This document shows positions 43,757 to 53,113 of a DNA stretch of 58,179 nt, one piece after another. Below the pieces are notes generated by a model. That model ran no database searches and was not told the DNA's origin. It saw only the letters and a list, made by a program, of their open reading frames with translations. The position numbers and the translations under genes were made by a program. The stretch spans positions 87,501 to 145,679 of the forward strand of contig NZ_BBWU01000045.1 of the NCBI RefSeq assembly GCF_000974765.1, given 5' to 3'. Source of the DNA: Sphingomonas changbaiensis NBRC 104936 (lineage in GTDB: Bacteria; Pseudomonadota; Alphaproteobacteria; Sphingomonadales; Sphingomonadaceae). The number at the start of each line of letters is the position of its first letter. Within the stretch, counting starts at the first letter, position 1.

Positions 43757-44838
43757 GCCTTCACTCCCGCGCCGCGCGCCGGCGCCGCATCCGGATCGAG
43801 CGGCCACCGCGCGCGCGCCGGCGTGTCAAGCGGGTCGGTGAGCCCGGCCGCGAAGCGTTCGGCGCCTGCCCAGGCGATCATCGCCGCATTGTCGGTGCAG
43901 AGCCACAGGGGCGGCGCGACAAAGGGCAGGCCCTGCTCGGCCGCCAGCTGTTGGAGCGAAGTGCGGATCGCGCCGTTCGCCGCGACGCCGCCGGCCACGA
44001 CGAGCGCCCTAATCGCTCCCCGTTCGCTTCGAGCGCAGTCGAGAAGCGTGTCTCGACTTCGCTCGACACGAACGGCTTCGATGGCTCTTCTCGTCCGGTC
44101 CACCAGGCAATCGACCACCGCCTGTTGGAAGGACGCGGAAATGTCCTCGCTCGACCAGCGGCCAGCATCGCGCGCGCGGCCGACCGCGCTCTTCAGTCCG
44201 GCGAAGGAGAAATGCGGATCGGCGGTGCCGACCAGCGGGCGGGGCAGCGGCACGGCTTTCGGATCGCCGCTTCGCGCCGCTCGCTCGACCGCCGGGCCGC
44301 CGGGAAAGCCGAGGCCGAGCAGCTTCGCGGTCTTGTCGAACGCTTCCCCCGCAGCGTCATCGATCGTCGTCGCGAGCCGCCGGTAACGGCCCACGCCCTC
44401 GACCAGCAGCAGCTGGCAGTGACCGCCGGAGACAAGCAGCAGCAGATAGGGGAATTTGAGGTCGGGCGACGCGAGCCGCGGGCTGAGCGCATGGCCTTCA
44501 AGGTGATTGACCGCGATCAGCGGCTTGTGCGCGGCGAGCGCCAACGCCTTGGCGGTGACCAAACCAACCATCACCCCCCCGATCAGCCCCGGCCCGGCGG
44601 TCGCCGCGATCGCATCGGCGTCGTCCAGCGACTTGCCGGCGTCGGCGAGTGCCCCCTCGACCAGCGGCATCAGCGCCTCGACATGCGCGCGTGCGGCGAT
44701 CTCCGGCACGACGCCGCCATAAGGCGTGTGCTCTGCCTCCTGTCCCGCCAGTCGATGCGCCACGATCTCGCGCGTGTCCGTCACCAGCGCGGCGGCGGTC
44801 TCGTCGCAACTCGATTCAATGCCCAGGATCAATGCCAT
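43753..44838 (-). CDS. tsaD: TsaD, tRNA threonylcarbamoyladenosine transferase, with an in-frame REP insertion
   Basis: 361 residues; the family is usually near 340. TsaD transfers the threonylcarbamoyl group to A37 of ANN-reading tRNAs. It has [13 protein letters not shown], the metal motif NHLEGH (HxxxH), [24 protein letters not shown] and VVAGGVAAN. Between RRAIE and ALVVAGG, where relatives have about seven residues, it carries [20 protein letters not shown], encoded by the palindrome at 44020-44075 (residues about 255-273). The frame is otherwise intact, so the protein is presumably functional. Confidence 0.95.
   Translation of the reverse strand: MALILGIESSCDETAAALVTDTREIVAHRLAGQEAEHTPYGGVVPEIAARAHVEALMPLVEGALADAGKSLDDADAIAATAGPGLIGGVMVGLVTAKALALAAHKPLIAVNHLEGHALSPRLASPDLKFPYLLLLVSGGHCQLLLVEGVGRYRRLATTIDDAAGEAFDKTAKLLGLGFPGGPAVERAARSGDPKAVPLPRPLVGTADPHFSFAGLKSAVGRARDAGRWSSEDISASFQQAVVDCLVDRTRRAIEAVRVERSRDTLLDCARSERGAIRALVVAGGVAANGAIRTSLQQLAAEQGLPFVAPPLWLCTDNAAMIAWAGAERFAAGLTDPLDTPARARWPLDPDAAPARGAGVKA
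44020..44075. repeat. REP-like palindromic element, copy 3, inside tsaD
   Basis: Two inverted arms, CCGTTCGCTTCGAGCGCAGT... and the complement of ...CGCTCGACACGAACGG, 56 bases in all. It is the same family as the intergenic copies at 26981 and 30850, but this one lies in coding sequence and is translated through without a stop. The element accounts for the extra length of TsaD. Confidence 0.85.
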
Positions 44839-44887
44839 TGCCCGCGCTCTAGCGTCGATTCCGCGCAAGCGGAAATCCCGCTTTGAT

Positions 44888-44952
44888 CTCGCACGAAGAG
44901 CACGAAGAACACGAAGGGGCCTTCTTTGTGTGCTTCGTGCTCTTCGTGCGAG
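44888..44952. repeat. 65-bp palindrome with CACGAAGA-type units between tsaD and hemC
   Basis: CTCGCACGAAGAGCACGAAG... pairs with ...CTTCGTGCTCTTCGTGCGAG, with imperfect pairing in the middle. It occupies much of the 167-base gap between the divergent starts of tsaD (44838) and hemC (45006). Its internal short direct repeats (GCACGAAGA, ACACGAAG) make it unlike the REP family. If read through it would encode a spurious N-terminal extension of HemC. Confidence 0.8.
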
Positions 44953-45005
44953 CAAATTGGGTTTTCCGCTTCGCGGACGTCAGTAGCGACGCTAGACGGC
45001 CCCCC

Positions 45006-45917
45006 ATGGAACGCATTCTCCGCCTCGGCACGCGCGGGTCGCCGCTGGCGCTGACGCAAGCGCATATGGTGAAGCGCGCGCTTGAGGCCGCGCATGGCTG
45101 GCCCGACACGGTAATCGAGATCGTGCCGGTCAAGACCAGCGGCGATCGCATCCAGGATCGTCCGCTTGCCGAAGTCGGCGGCAAGGCGCTCTGGACCAAG
45201 GAACTCGACCTGGCTCTTGACGACCGCCGGATCGACTTTGCAGTCCACTCGATGAAGGACGTCGAGACAATTCGCCCGGCCGAGATCGTGATCGCGGCGA
45301 TGCTGCCGCGCGCCGATGTCCGCGACCGGCTGATCGGGGCCGAGTCGATCGATGCGATCCGTAAGGACGGCCGCGTCGGCACCAGTTCACCGCGACGAAG
45401 CGCGCAGCTGCGGCGGTTGCGGCCCGATCTGGAAATCGTGCTGTTCCGCGGCAATGTCGACACGCGGCTGTCCCGCCTCAATCTCGGCGAGGCGGACGCG
45501 ACGTTGCTCGCCGCTGCCGGGCTCGACCGGCTTGGTCGGGCCGATGTCGGCGTGCCGATCCCGATCGAGACGATGCTGCCGGCGCCGGCGCAAGGCGCGG
45601 TCGGCATCGAGGCACGCCGCGACGACTTTGAGGTGCGGGAGTGGCTGGCGGCGATCGATGATGCGGCGACCAGCGCCTCTGTGCATGCCGAGCGCGCGTT
45701 GCTGGCTCGACTGGGCGCGGACTGCGGGTCACCCGTCGCGGCGCTGGCCATCCCGGCCGAGAGCGGAATGCGGCTGCAGGCCCAAATCCTTTCGCCCGAC
45801 GGCAGCGAATCGGTGGAGGACGCTGCACTGATCGGCACGCCGGAAGATGCCACAACGCTCGCGGCCGCGCTGCTGGAACGCGCCTCCGCCACGCTCCGCG
45901 CCCATTTCAGCGGATGA
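45006..45917 (+). CDS. hemC: Hydroxymethylbilane synthase (porphobilinogen deaminase)
   Basis: 303 residues. It polymerises four porphobilinogens to hydroxymethylbilane in haem and corrin synthesis. It begins MERILRLGTRGSPLALTQA; HSMKDVE and VGTSSPRRSAQL are present, and C240 (GADCGSP) anchors the dipyrromethane cofactor. The 41 codons open upstream come from the palindrome and are rejected. It overlaps hemD by four bases (ATGA). Confidence 0.96.
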   Translation: MERILRLGTRGSPLALTQAHMVKRALEAAHGWPDTVIEIVPVKTSGDRIQDRPLAEVGGKALWTKELDLALDDRRIDFAVHSMKDVETIRPAEIVIAAMLPRADVRDRLIGAESIDAIRKDGRVGTSSPRRSAQLRRLRPDLEIVLFRGNVDTRLSRLNLGEADATLLAAAGLDRLGRADVGVPIPIETMLPAPAQGAVGIEARRDDFEVREWLAAIDDAATSASVHAERALLARLGADCGSPVAALAIPAESGMRLQAQILSPDGSESVEDAALIGTPEDATTLAAALLERASATLRAHFSG

Positions 45918-46567
45918 CCCGCCCGGTCCTCGTGCTTCGGCCGCAGCCAAGTGCCGATGCGACCGCCGCCCGCGCGGCGGAACGAGGGCTCCGCGCGGTT
46001 GTCGCGCCGCTCTTCCGGATCGTGCCGCGCGACTGGACCATGCCGAAAATGGCCTGCGACGCGCTGCTGATCACCAGCGCGAATGCCGCCGGCGCGCTGG
46101 ATGACCGGCTCGACCGGAGAACGCCCGTCTATGCCGTCGGAGAAGCGACCGCAGCCGCGGTGCGATCCGCAGGATTCGAGTCGGTAATCGCCGGCCCGGG
46201 ACACATCGATGGGCTCGTCCCGATCGCGGCTGCGAACGGGGTGCGCTCGCTGCTCCATCTGGCCGGCGAGCATCGCACGGCTTTCGATCCGGCTGGCTTG
46301 CGGATCGAAACGCGCACTGTCTACGCGGCCGAGCCCGTCGCTCCGCCGCCGGCTTTCGCCGCGGCGCTACTGGACGGCGCCGTGGCCCTGCTTCATTCCG
46401 CGCGCGCAGCCCGGCGCTTCCGAGAACTTGCCGGCCCTGGCCACCGGATCGCGGCGATCAGCGATGCCGTGATCTGCGCGGCAGGAGAGGGCTGGAAAGC
46501 AGGCGTGGTGGCGGACCGGCCGACCGACGACGCACTGCTGGCGGCGGCCGCGCGGCTGTGCCAATGA
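45914..46567 (+). CDS. hemD: Uroporphyrinogen-III synthase
   Basis: 217 residues. It closes hydroxymethylbilane to uroporphyrinogen III. The family is poorly conserved; PVLVLRPQPSADATAARAAERG, LLITSANAA, VYAVGEATAAAVRSAGF and LLHSARAARRF fit, as does the position after hemC with an ATGA overlap. Confidence 0.92.
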   Translation: MTRPVLVLRPQPSADATAARAAERGLRAVVAPLFRIVPRDWTMPKMACDALLITSANAAGALDDRLDRRTPVYAVGEATAAAVRSAGFESVIAGPGHIDGLVPIAAANGVRSLLHLAGEHRTAFDPAGLRIETRTVYAAEPVAPPPAFAAALLDGAVALLHSARAARRFRELAGPGHRIAAISDAVICAAGEGWKAGVVADRPTDDALLAAAARLCQ

Positions 46568-46577
46568 TGCGGCCAGG

Positions 46578-47456
46578 ATGAGCACCGACTACACCACGCT
46601 CGAAACCCGGCCGGCGCGAAGCCGTCTGCCGATCGTCATCGGCCTCATCGCCTTTGTCGCAGGGCTGGTGCTTGCCGGCTGGCTGCTGTCGCGCTGGGAC
46701 ACCGCGCGCAATTGGTTGCTCGGAACGACGACGCCGGCCGCGGCGAGCGCGCCGCCGGCGCAACCGGCGCGCGTCGCCCAGACGACACCGATGGTCCCCG
46801 CACCGCCCCCGTCTTCAATGGACCCCAACGCCACGGCGGCGCTCGGCCAGCGCGTGGGCGAGATCGAGACGCGGATCGACCGGGTCGCCGAGCGGGCCAA
46901 TGCCGCGGGCGACAATGCCGCGCGCGCCGAAGGCCTGCTGATCGCATTCGCCGCCCGCCGCGCGCTCGAACGCGGCCTTGGCCTCGGCTATATCGAAGCG
47001 CAGCTGCGCGAACGGTTCGGAGCGACCCAGCCGCAGGCGGTCGCGACGGTGATCGCCGCGTCGCGCGATCCGATCACACTCGAGGAGCTGCAGCTCGGCC
47101 TTGACGATCTCGCGCCGTCGCTGACCAGCGGCACCAGCGAGGAGGGTTGGTGGGCATCGCTGAAGGGGGAGCTTGCGAACCTGGTTGTCGTGCGCAAAGC
47201 GGGCCAGCCCTCGCCGGTGCCTGCTGAACGCCTGCGCCATGCGCGGCGGCTGCTCGAAGGGGGGCAGGTCGAAAAGGCACTGGTCGAGGTCGCGCGGCTG
47301 CCGGGCCGGGCAAAGGCCCAGAATTGGATGCGCGCCGCCCGGCTCTACATCCAGGCGCGGCAGGCGCTCGACGTGATCGAGACCGCCGCGATCCTGACGC
47401 CGCGTGCGCCGGTCACGCCGCCGCCCTTGCTGCCGGAACCCCCTCCCACCATGTGA
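46578..47456 (+). CDS. Mitofilin/Mic60-like inner membrane protein
   Basis: 292 residues: a short cytoplasmic N terminus, one membrane helix (about 18-40), a Pro/Ala-rich linker, a helical middle (QRVGEIETRIDRVAERANAAG) and a C-terminal domain with LRHARRLLEGGQVEKALVEVARLPG. Alphaproteobacterial Mic60 homologues lie in the hem operon directly after hemD, as here, and shape inner-membrane folds. This is a short member, so the assignment rests on context and layout as much as on sequence. Confidence 0.7.
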   Translation: MSTDYTTLETRPARSRLPIVIGLIAFVAGLVLAGWLLSRWDTARNWLLGTTTPAAASAPPAQPARVAQTTPMVPAPPPSSMDPNATAALGQRVGEIETRIDRVAERANAAGDNAARAEGLLIAFAARRALERGLGLGYIEAQLRERFGATQPQAVATVIAASRDPITLEELQLGLDDLAPSLTSGTSEEGWWASLKGELANLVVVRKAGQPSPVPAERLRHARRLLEGGQVEKALVEVARLPGRAKAQNWMRAARLYIQARQALDVIETAAILTPRAPVTPPPLLPEPPPTM

Positions 47457-47466
47457 TCGCGGGCCG

Positions 47467-48099
47467 ATGGCCTATTCAGTCAAGGAAATCTTCTACACGC
47501 TCCAGGGCGAGGGGCGGAATGCCGGGCGCGCCACGGTGTTCTGCCGCTTCGCCGGCTGCAACCTGTGGTCCGGCCGCGAGCAGGATCGAGGGGCGGCGGT
47601 CTGCACCTTCTGCGACACCGATTTCGTCGGAACCAATGGAACCGGCGGCGGCAAGTTCCGGGATGCTGAAGCGTTGGCGGCCGCAGTCGATGCCGAATGG
47701 CAGGGCGACGGCGGCCGCAAGATGGTCGTGCTGACCGGGGGCGAGCCGCTGCTCCAGGTCGATCCTGCGCTGGTCGAGGCGCTTCATGCCCGCGGTTTCG
47801 AGATCGCAGTCGAGACCAACGGCACGTGTCCGCCGCCGCCCGGTATCGACTGGCTCTGCGTCAGCCCCAAGGCCGACGCGCCGCTCGCGGTGGCCGGCGG
47901 CGACGAGCTGAAGCTGGTCTATCCGCAAGCTGCGGCGATGCCGGAGCGATTCAGCGACCTGGCGTTCGATCACTTCCTGCTGCAGCCCATGGACGGCCCC
48001 GCGCTGGCCGAAAACACCGCCGCCGCGATCGCCTATTGCATGGCCCACCCCAAATGGCGCCTGTCGGTCCAGACGCACAAGGTGATCGGGATCCGTTAG
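47467..48099 (+). CDS. queE: QueE, 7-carboxy-7-deazaguanine synthase
   Basis: 210 residues, radical SAM enzyme of queuosine synthesis. It starts MAYSVKEIFYTLQGEGRNAGR and carries the cluster motif in the CX14CX2C form: C31, C46 and C49 (AGCNLWSG ... VCTFCDTDF). VVLTGGEPLLQ and VETNGT follow. It lies ten bases after the mitofilin-like gene. Confidence 0.95.
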   Translation: MAYSVKEIFYTLQGEGRNAGRATVFCRFAGCNLWSGREQDRGAAVCTFCDTDFVGTNGTGGGKFRDAEALAAAVDAEWQGDGGRKMVVLTGGEPLLQVDPALVEALHARGFEIAVETNGTCPPPPGIDWLCVSPKADAPLAVAGGDELKLVYPQAAAMPERFSDLAFDHFLLQPMDGPALAENTAAAIAYCMAHPKWRLSVQTHKVIGIR

Positions 48100-48109
48100 T
48101 TTGCGCCTC

Positions 48110-48123
48110 CTCCCGGCCGGGAG
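48110..48123. terminator. Short GC-rich inverted repeat between convergent queE and thrC
   Basis: CTCCCGGCCGGGAG lies in the 26-base gap between the two convergent stops. As RNA it gives at best a five-pair stem with a four-base loop; a short TTAC follows rather than a T-run. It could contribute to termination on either strand, but weakly. Confidence 0.3.
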
Positions 48124-48125
48124 AG

Positions 48126-49355
<1,230 letters not shown>

Positions 49356-49395
49356 GGAGTCGCTTTGACGCGCCCGTGCCGGCTTCGCAAGCGGC

Positions 49396-50334
49396 TCAGC
49401 CGCCAATCGGGCGCGGCACGCCGGGACGGCCCAGCGGGCATTCGAGGGCCGCACGATCCCAGCGGCCGCAATCCGCCGCCGCGGCATAGCTGGCCTCAAG
49501 GAACTCGAGCAGCACCGCCTCGGGCTCCGGCGCGCGTCTCACGGCGTCGTAGCGCAAGACGAATTCGCCGAGCGTCTCGTCGTACGCAGCGCCGCCCGGC
49601 ATCGGCCGATCGCGGAAGGCGGGCGGTTCCGGATAGGCGTAGGAATAGAAGGCAGCGTGGGGAAAGGCGCCATTGCCCGGCCAGAACCCGGCGCTGCTGA
49701 CTTCGTGCGAATAGGCTTCTCGGGTGACGCGGTCGGGGAGACCGGGCACCCCGCCCGGATGCATCGGCGCCTTGCGGCCGGAGAAGCGCGTCACCGCCAG
49801 ATCGAAGCTGCCCCAGAAGAGATGCACCGGACTCGCCTTGCCGATAAAGCCGCTGCGGAACAACCTGAGCACGCGATCGACGCGCACAAGCGCCTGCCAG
49901 AAGCGCCGGGCGGCGTCGGCGTCGTAGCTCGCGTGGACATCGTCCTTCCGGAAAGGGATCGGATCCGCCACCTCGTTCGGCACGGCGTAGATTGAGACTT
50001 CCACGCCAAGCGCGGCCAGTGCCGCCATTACCTCGTCGTAGAACTGGGCGACTGGTATCGGCCGAAGCGCGAAGCTCTGCACGTCGCCCCCGCTGCTGCG
50101 GCAGACGAGCCGATGGTCGATGAAGTCGAACTCGATATCAACCGCCAGCGCGCCCGCCGGAATGAGCGATGTCGTGAGCCCGCGCGCGGAAACGTAGAGC
50201 GGCACCTGCCAGCCATGGTTGAGCCACGGCGTCAGCGCCAGCCGCACCTTGCCGACGATCTGCGTCCAGAGCTGCAAGGTTTCAGCCGTGTCTTGCCAAT
50301 CGGCGAAATCGAGCTCGGGCCAGCCTCCATCCAT
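49396..50334 (-). CDS. DUF5996 protein
   Basis: 312 residues. WTQIVGKVRLAL, VPLYVSARGLTTS, IEFDFIDHRLV, FIGKASPVHLFWGSFDLAVTRFSGR-type core and TREAYSHEV-SSAGFWPG match DUF5996, a conserved family of unknown function. AAAGGA lies eight bases before ATG 50334, which makes the protein start MDGGWPELDFADW. No signal peptide or membrane helix is seen. Confidence 0.88.
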   Translation of the reverse strand: MDGGWPELDFADWQDTAETLQLWTQIVGKVRLALTPWLNHGWQVPLYVSARGLTTSLIPAGALAVDIEFDFIDHRLVCRSSGGDVQSFALRPIPVAQFYDEVMAALAALGVEVSIYAVPNEVADPIPFRKDDVHASYDADAARRFWQALVRVDRVLRLFRSGFIGKASPVHLFWGSFDLAVTRFSGRKAPMHPGGVPGLPDRVTREAYSHEVSSAGFWPGNGAFPHAAFYSYAYPEPPAFRDRPMPGGAAYDETLGEFVLRYDAVRRAPEPEAVLLEFLEASYAAAADCGRWDRAALECPLGRPGVPRPIGG

Positions 50335-50444
50335 CTGCCACGTCCTTTCAGCCCGAATGTCGCATGCGGACGACAAAACGTCGCCCGGATTCGGCGCCAT
50401 GTTGACGACGAAGCCGCCGTCGTGGCACTGGGCCGCCGCATTCA

Positions 50445-50518
50445 GCGGGTATAGCTCAATGGTAGAGCACTAGCCTTCCAAGCTTGTGATACGGGTTCGA
50501 TCCCCGTTACCCGCTCCA
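50445..50518 (+). tRNA. tRNA-Gly (anticodon TCC)
   Basis: 74 bases: acceptor GCGGGTA/TACCCGC, D arm GCTC/GAGC, anticodon loop CTTCCAA (TCC), T arm ACGGG-TTCGATC-CCCGT, encoded CCA. The anticodon stem CTAGC/GCTTG has one T-T mismatch at 28-42. The 79 bases after it hold only a weak ACCAA/TTGGT hairpin (50526-50540) before the end of the next gene. Confidence 0.97.
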
Positions 50519-50597
50519 GTCGCCGACCAATAAAGTTGGTTGGAGTGACCTACTGCTCGCGGCGCATCGCGTCCAATGCCGGTTCGACCCCGCTCAT

Positions 50598-52883
50598 TCA
50601 GGCAAAGATGAAATCCTGTGCCGTGAGCGCAGAGAGCTGGACGTGGTTCAGGGTGGCGCTGTTGCTCGCGTCCAGGGTGAAGACGACGTCGTTCCCCTGC
50701 TGCACCGCATGATTCATCATATCCTGAAAGCTGGAGAAGGTTCCGGCGAGAAAGCGCACCGTGTCTCCCGGGGCCGCGCCGTTGCCTGCAAAGTCGGCGA
50801 CCGTATCGTGGCCGAATCCAGGGCCGAACACGAAGGTGTCGTTGCCCTGATCGCCGAACAGCACGTCGTTGCCGCCATAGGCCCAGATCGCGTCGTTTCC
50901 GGCGCCGCCATGGATCGTGTTCGCCGCCGCATTGCCGACAATGGTGTTGTTCAGCTCGTTGCCGGTCAGGTCGATGGCATAGGTCGACGCTGATCCCATG
51001 GTGCGCAGCAACTCGACTTCGCTGCCGCCGGTCAGCGTATAGCTCGCCGTGGCAATCACCGTGTCGTTGCCGCCGCCGGCCAATTCCTTGACCAGGTCCT
51101 GGGCATTATCGACGAAATAGGTGTCGTTGCCGCCATAGCCCCACATCGTATCGGCGCCGGCAGCGCCATCGATCCGGTTGTCGGCGGCATTGCCGACGAT
51201 CGTGTTGTGCAACTCGTTGCCGGTCAGGTCGATGGCATAGGTCGAGGCCGATCCCATCGTGCGCAGCAACTCGATCTCGCTGCCGGCGGTCAGCGTATAG
51301 CTCGCGGTGGCAATCACCGTGTCGTTGCCGCCGCCGGCCAATTCCTTGACCATGTCCTGGGCATTATCGACGAAATAGATGTCGTTGCCCCCATAGCCCC
51401 ACATCGTATCGGCGCCGGCAGCGCCGTCGATCCGGTTGTCGGCGGCATTGCCGACGATCGTGTTGTTCAGCTCGTTGCCGGTCAGATCGACTGCATAGGT
51501 CGAGGCTGATCCCATGGTGCGCAGCAGCTCGACTTCGCTGCCGGCGGCAAGCGTGTGGCTTACAGAGGCAATGATCGTGTCGTTGCCGCCGCCGGCAGCT
51601 TCCACGACGGTGTCGCTGCTATGGGCGACGAAATAAGTGTCGTCGCCGGCATAGCCGTACATCGCGTGCGGACCGGTACCGCCGTTGATCGGGTCGGCCG
51701 TCAGCGTGTTGTTGCCGGCATCGCCATGGATTGTGTTGGCCGACTGGGCGTCTCCCGCGTCGGCGGGCGGCAGCGGGGCCGGGACCGGGGCCGGAATGGG
51801 CGACGGCGGGGCGCTGGTGGGGAGGTGGTAGCCGACGCCTGAGGCGATCAGGTCGAGCTCGCTGGTCGGATTGACGAGGTTCGGCACCTGGGCCCGGGCG
51901 GCGGGATCGAGCTTGAAGTTGACGTTGCCGTCCTGGAACAGGCCGGTGACGTTTGCGGTGATGATGTTGTCGGTGATGTTGTGCTGCAGCGCCACGTCGG
52001 TGCTGTTCTGCACGTTGATCCAGAAGGATTTGACGTCGGTCGACTTGGACAGGACGGTGTTGTCGAGAACCTGCGCTCCGGTGACGCCGTTCAGGTAGAT
52101 CCCGTTATAGGCGTCGTTGGAATAGAGGACGTTGTTCTGGATCAGGACGTTCTTGTAGCCATAGGACAGCGGGTCGGACATGAAGATGCCCTGCGTGCCG
52201 GTCTGGTCGATGCCGCTGAAATAGGTCTGGAAGATCACGTTGTCCTTGATCGTGATATTGGTCTGGCCCTTGGTCTGGCCAGTGTTCCAGAACTGGATCG
52301 CGTCGGAGTGGTCGCCGAGAACCTGGCGGAAGTCGCCGATGTGATTGCCTTCGATTGACAGGCCGTCATTGGCGATCGAGATGATGCCGTCGGATCGGAT
52401 CAGGGTGACGCTGTTGTCCTTGATCGTGGTGTTGGTGCTGTTCTGGAGCACGAGGCCGCGATACAGTTCCTCGAACCGCGAATTGCTGATGTTGAGCCCG
52501 CTCGCGCTCGTCACGGTCAGGCCGACGCCGTCGTTCGACGGATCGCCGTCCTGGGACCCGTGGAAGGCCATGCCGTTCAGCTTGATGTCGCTCGAGGTCT
52601 TGATCCAGGACAGCTGGGTATAGGTCGGCTCGCCCGCGTTGAGCGCCCGGCCGACGTCCAGCCCGACAAAGCTGATGTTCTTGGCATTGGCCACGAACAG
52701 GCCATCCAGATGCGCGCCGCTGCCCGGGTTCGCCGCCTCGATCGTCAGCGTCGACGCATAGGTGCGGTTGAAGATGGACACCGCGCCATAATTGCCGTCG
52801 GCCAGCACGATCCGATCACCGCCTGCCGCGCTCGCAATCGCCGACGTCAGCTCCGTCGCATTGGAAACATTGAAGGTGGTCAT
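50598..52883 (-). CDS. Parallel beta-helix protein with C-terminal RTX calcium-binding repeats
   Basis: 761 residues in three parts: a right-handed parallel beta-helix (about 1-335, many N-x-I/V rungs such as GLNISNSRFEEL, ITIKDNVIF and VLIQNNVLY), a Pro-rich linker (about 353-378), and an Asp/Gly-rich RTX-type region to the C terminus (GGNDTYFVDN, GGAGNDAIWAYGGND). There is no N-terminal signal peptide, and it ends AQDFIFA, both usual for type I secretion; no T1SS genes lie in the window. The beta-helix resembles polysaccharide lyases or epimerases, but catalytic residues cannot be named. Confidence 0.85.
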   Translation of the reverse strand: MTTFNVSNATELTSAIASAAGGDRIVLADGNYGAVSIFNRTYASTLTIEAANPGSGAHLDGLFVANAKNISFVGLDVGRALNAGEPTYTQLSWIKTSSDIKLNGMAFHGSQDGDPSNDGVGLTVTSASGLNISNSRFEELYRGLVLQNSTNTTIKDNSVTLIRSDGIISIANDGLSIEGNHIGDFRQVLGDHSDAIQFWNTGQTKGQTNITIKDNVIFQTYFSGIDQTGTQGIFMSDPLSYGYKNVLIQNNVLYSNDAYNGIYLNGVTGAQVLDNTVLSKSTDVKSFWINVQNSTDVALQHNITDNIITANVTGLFQDGNVNFKLDPAARAQVPNLVNPTSELDLIASGVGYHLPTSAPPSPIPAPVPAPLPPADAGDAQSANTIHGDAGNNTLTADPINGGTGPHAMYGYAGDDTYFVAHSSDTVVEAAGGGNDTIIASVSHTLAAGSEVELLRTMGSASTYAVDLTGNELNNTIVGNAADNRIDGAAGADTMWGYGGNDIYFVDNAQDMVKELAGGGNDTVIATASYTLTAGSEIELLRTMGSASTYAIDLTGNELHNTIVGNAADNRIDGAAGADTMWGYGGNDTYFVDNAQDLVKELAGGGNDTVIATASYTLTGGSEVELLRTMGSASTYAIDLTGNELNNTIVGNAAANTIHGGAGNDAIWAYGGNDVLFGDQGNDTFVFGPGFGHDTVADFAGNGAAPGDTVRFLAGTFSSFQDMMNHAVQQGNDVVFTLDASNSATLNHVQLSALTAQDFIFA
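50940..51600 (-). repeat. Tandem 258-bp repeats in the RTX region
   Basis: The marker GTCGA(C/G)GC at 50983, 51241 and 51499 recurs with an exact spacing of 258 bp, and long stretches between markers are almost identical, with only scattered changes. Each unit encodes 86 residues containing ELLRTMGSASTYA, DLTGNEL, TIVGNAADNRIDG and a GGNDTYFVDN-like calcium loop. The unit nearest the C terminus diverges after NAA, and a degenerate half unit precedes the first. Confidence 0.9.
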
Positions 52884-53025
52884 CCCAATCCCCGTTCAAA
52901 GGCCGGCGGTGCGGCGTGTCGGGGCGGGCATTAAGAATTGTGGTTTAAGACCGTGGCTAACCGAAACTTCGGAATCTACGGTAGGCCGGCGAGGGGCCCG
53001 GCGCCCGGGCGATGCCTCGTTTCTC

Positions 53026-53063
53026 CGCGACAAATCGCGACAATATCGTTCCGCCTTCGACAA
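53026..53063 (+). promoter_or_regulatory. Helically phased GACAA direct repeats upstream of the EF-hand gene
   Basis: CGCGACAA occurs at 53026-53033 and 53036-53043, and TTCGACAA at 53056-53063, so the starts are spaced 10 and 20 bases, one and two DNA turns. This is the usual layout of OmpR/PhoB-family binding sites, 50-90 bases before the EF-hand start. The rest of the 230-base gap 52884-53113 must also carry the promoter of the divergent RTX gene; I see only a short CCGAA/TTCGG hairpin there. Confidence 0.45.
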
Positions 53064-53113
53064 ACTCGCGCGACCGTTGCGGGTTAGACCGGCAGCGTCG
53101 GAGGTGGAGAATT

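Noticed and set aside
44020-44075. tsaD as a pseudogene broken by a repeat
   Set aside because: The reading frame passes through the repeat without a stop and all catalytic motifs on both sides are intact.
44883-45005. N-terminal extension of HemC (41 residues)
   Set aside because: It is translation of the CACGAAG palindrome; family homology starts at MERILRLGTRGSPLAL from ATG 45006.
50577-50593. GCCGGTTCGACCCCG resembling a tRNA T arm after tRNA-Gly
   Set aside because: The flanking bases do not form a T stem or acceptor, and there is no matching copy of the tRNA 3' end to suggest an attachment site.
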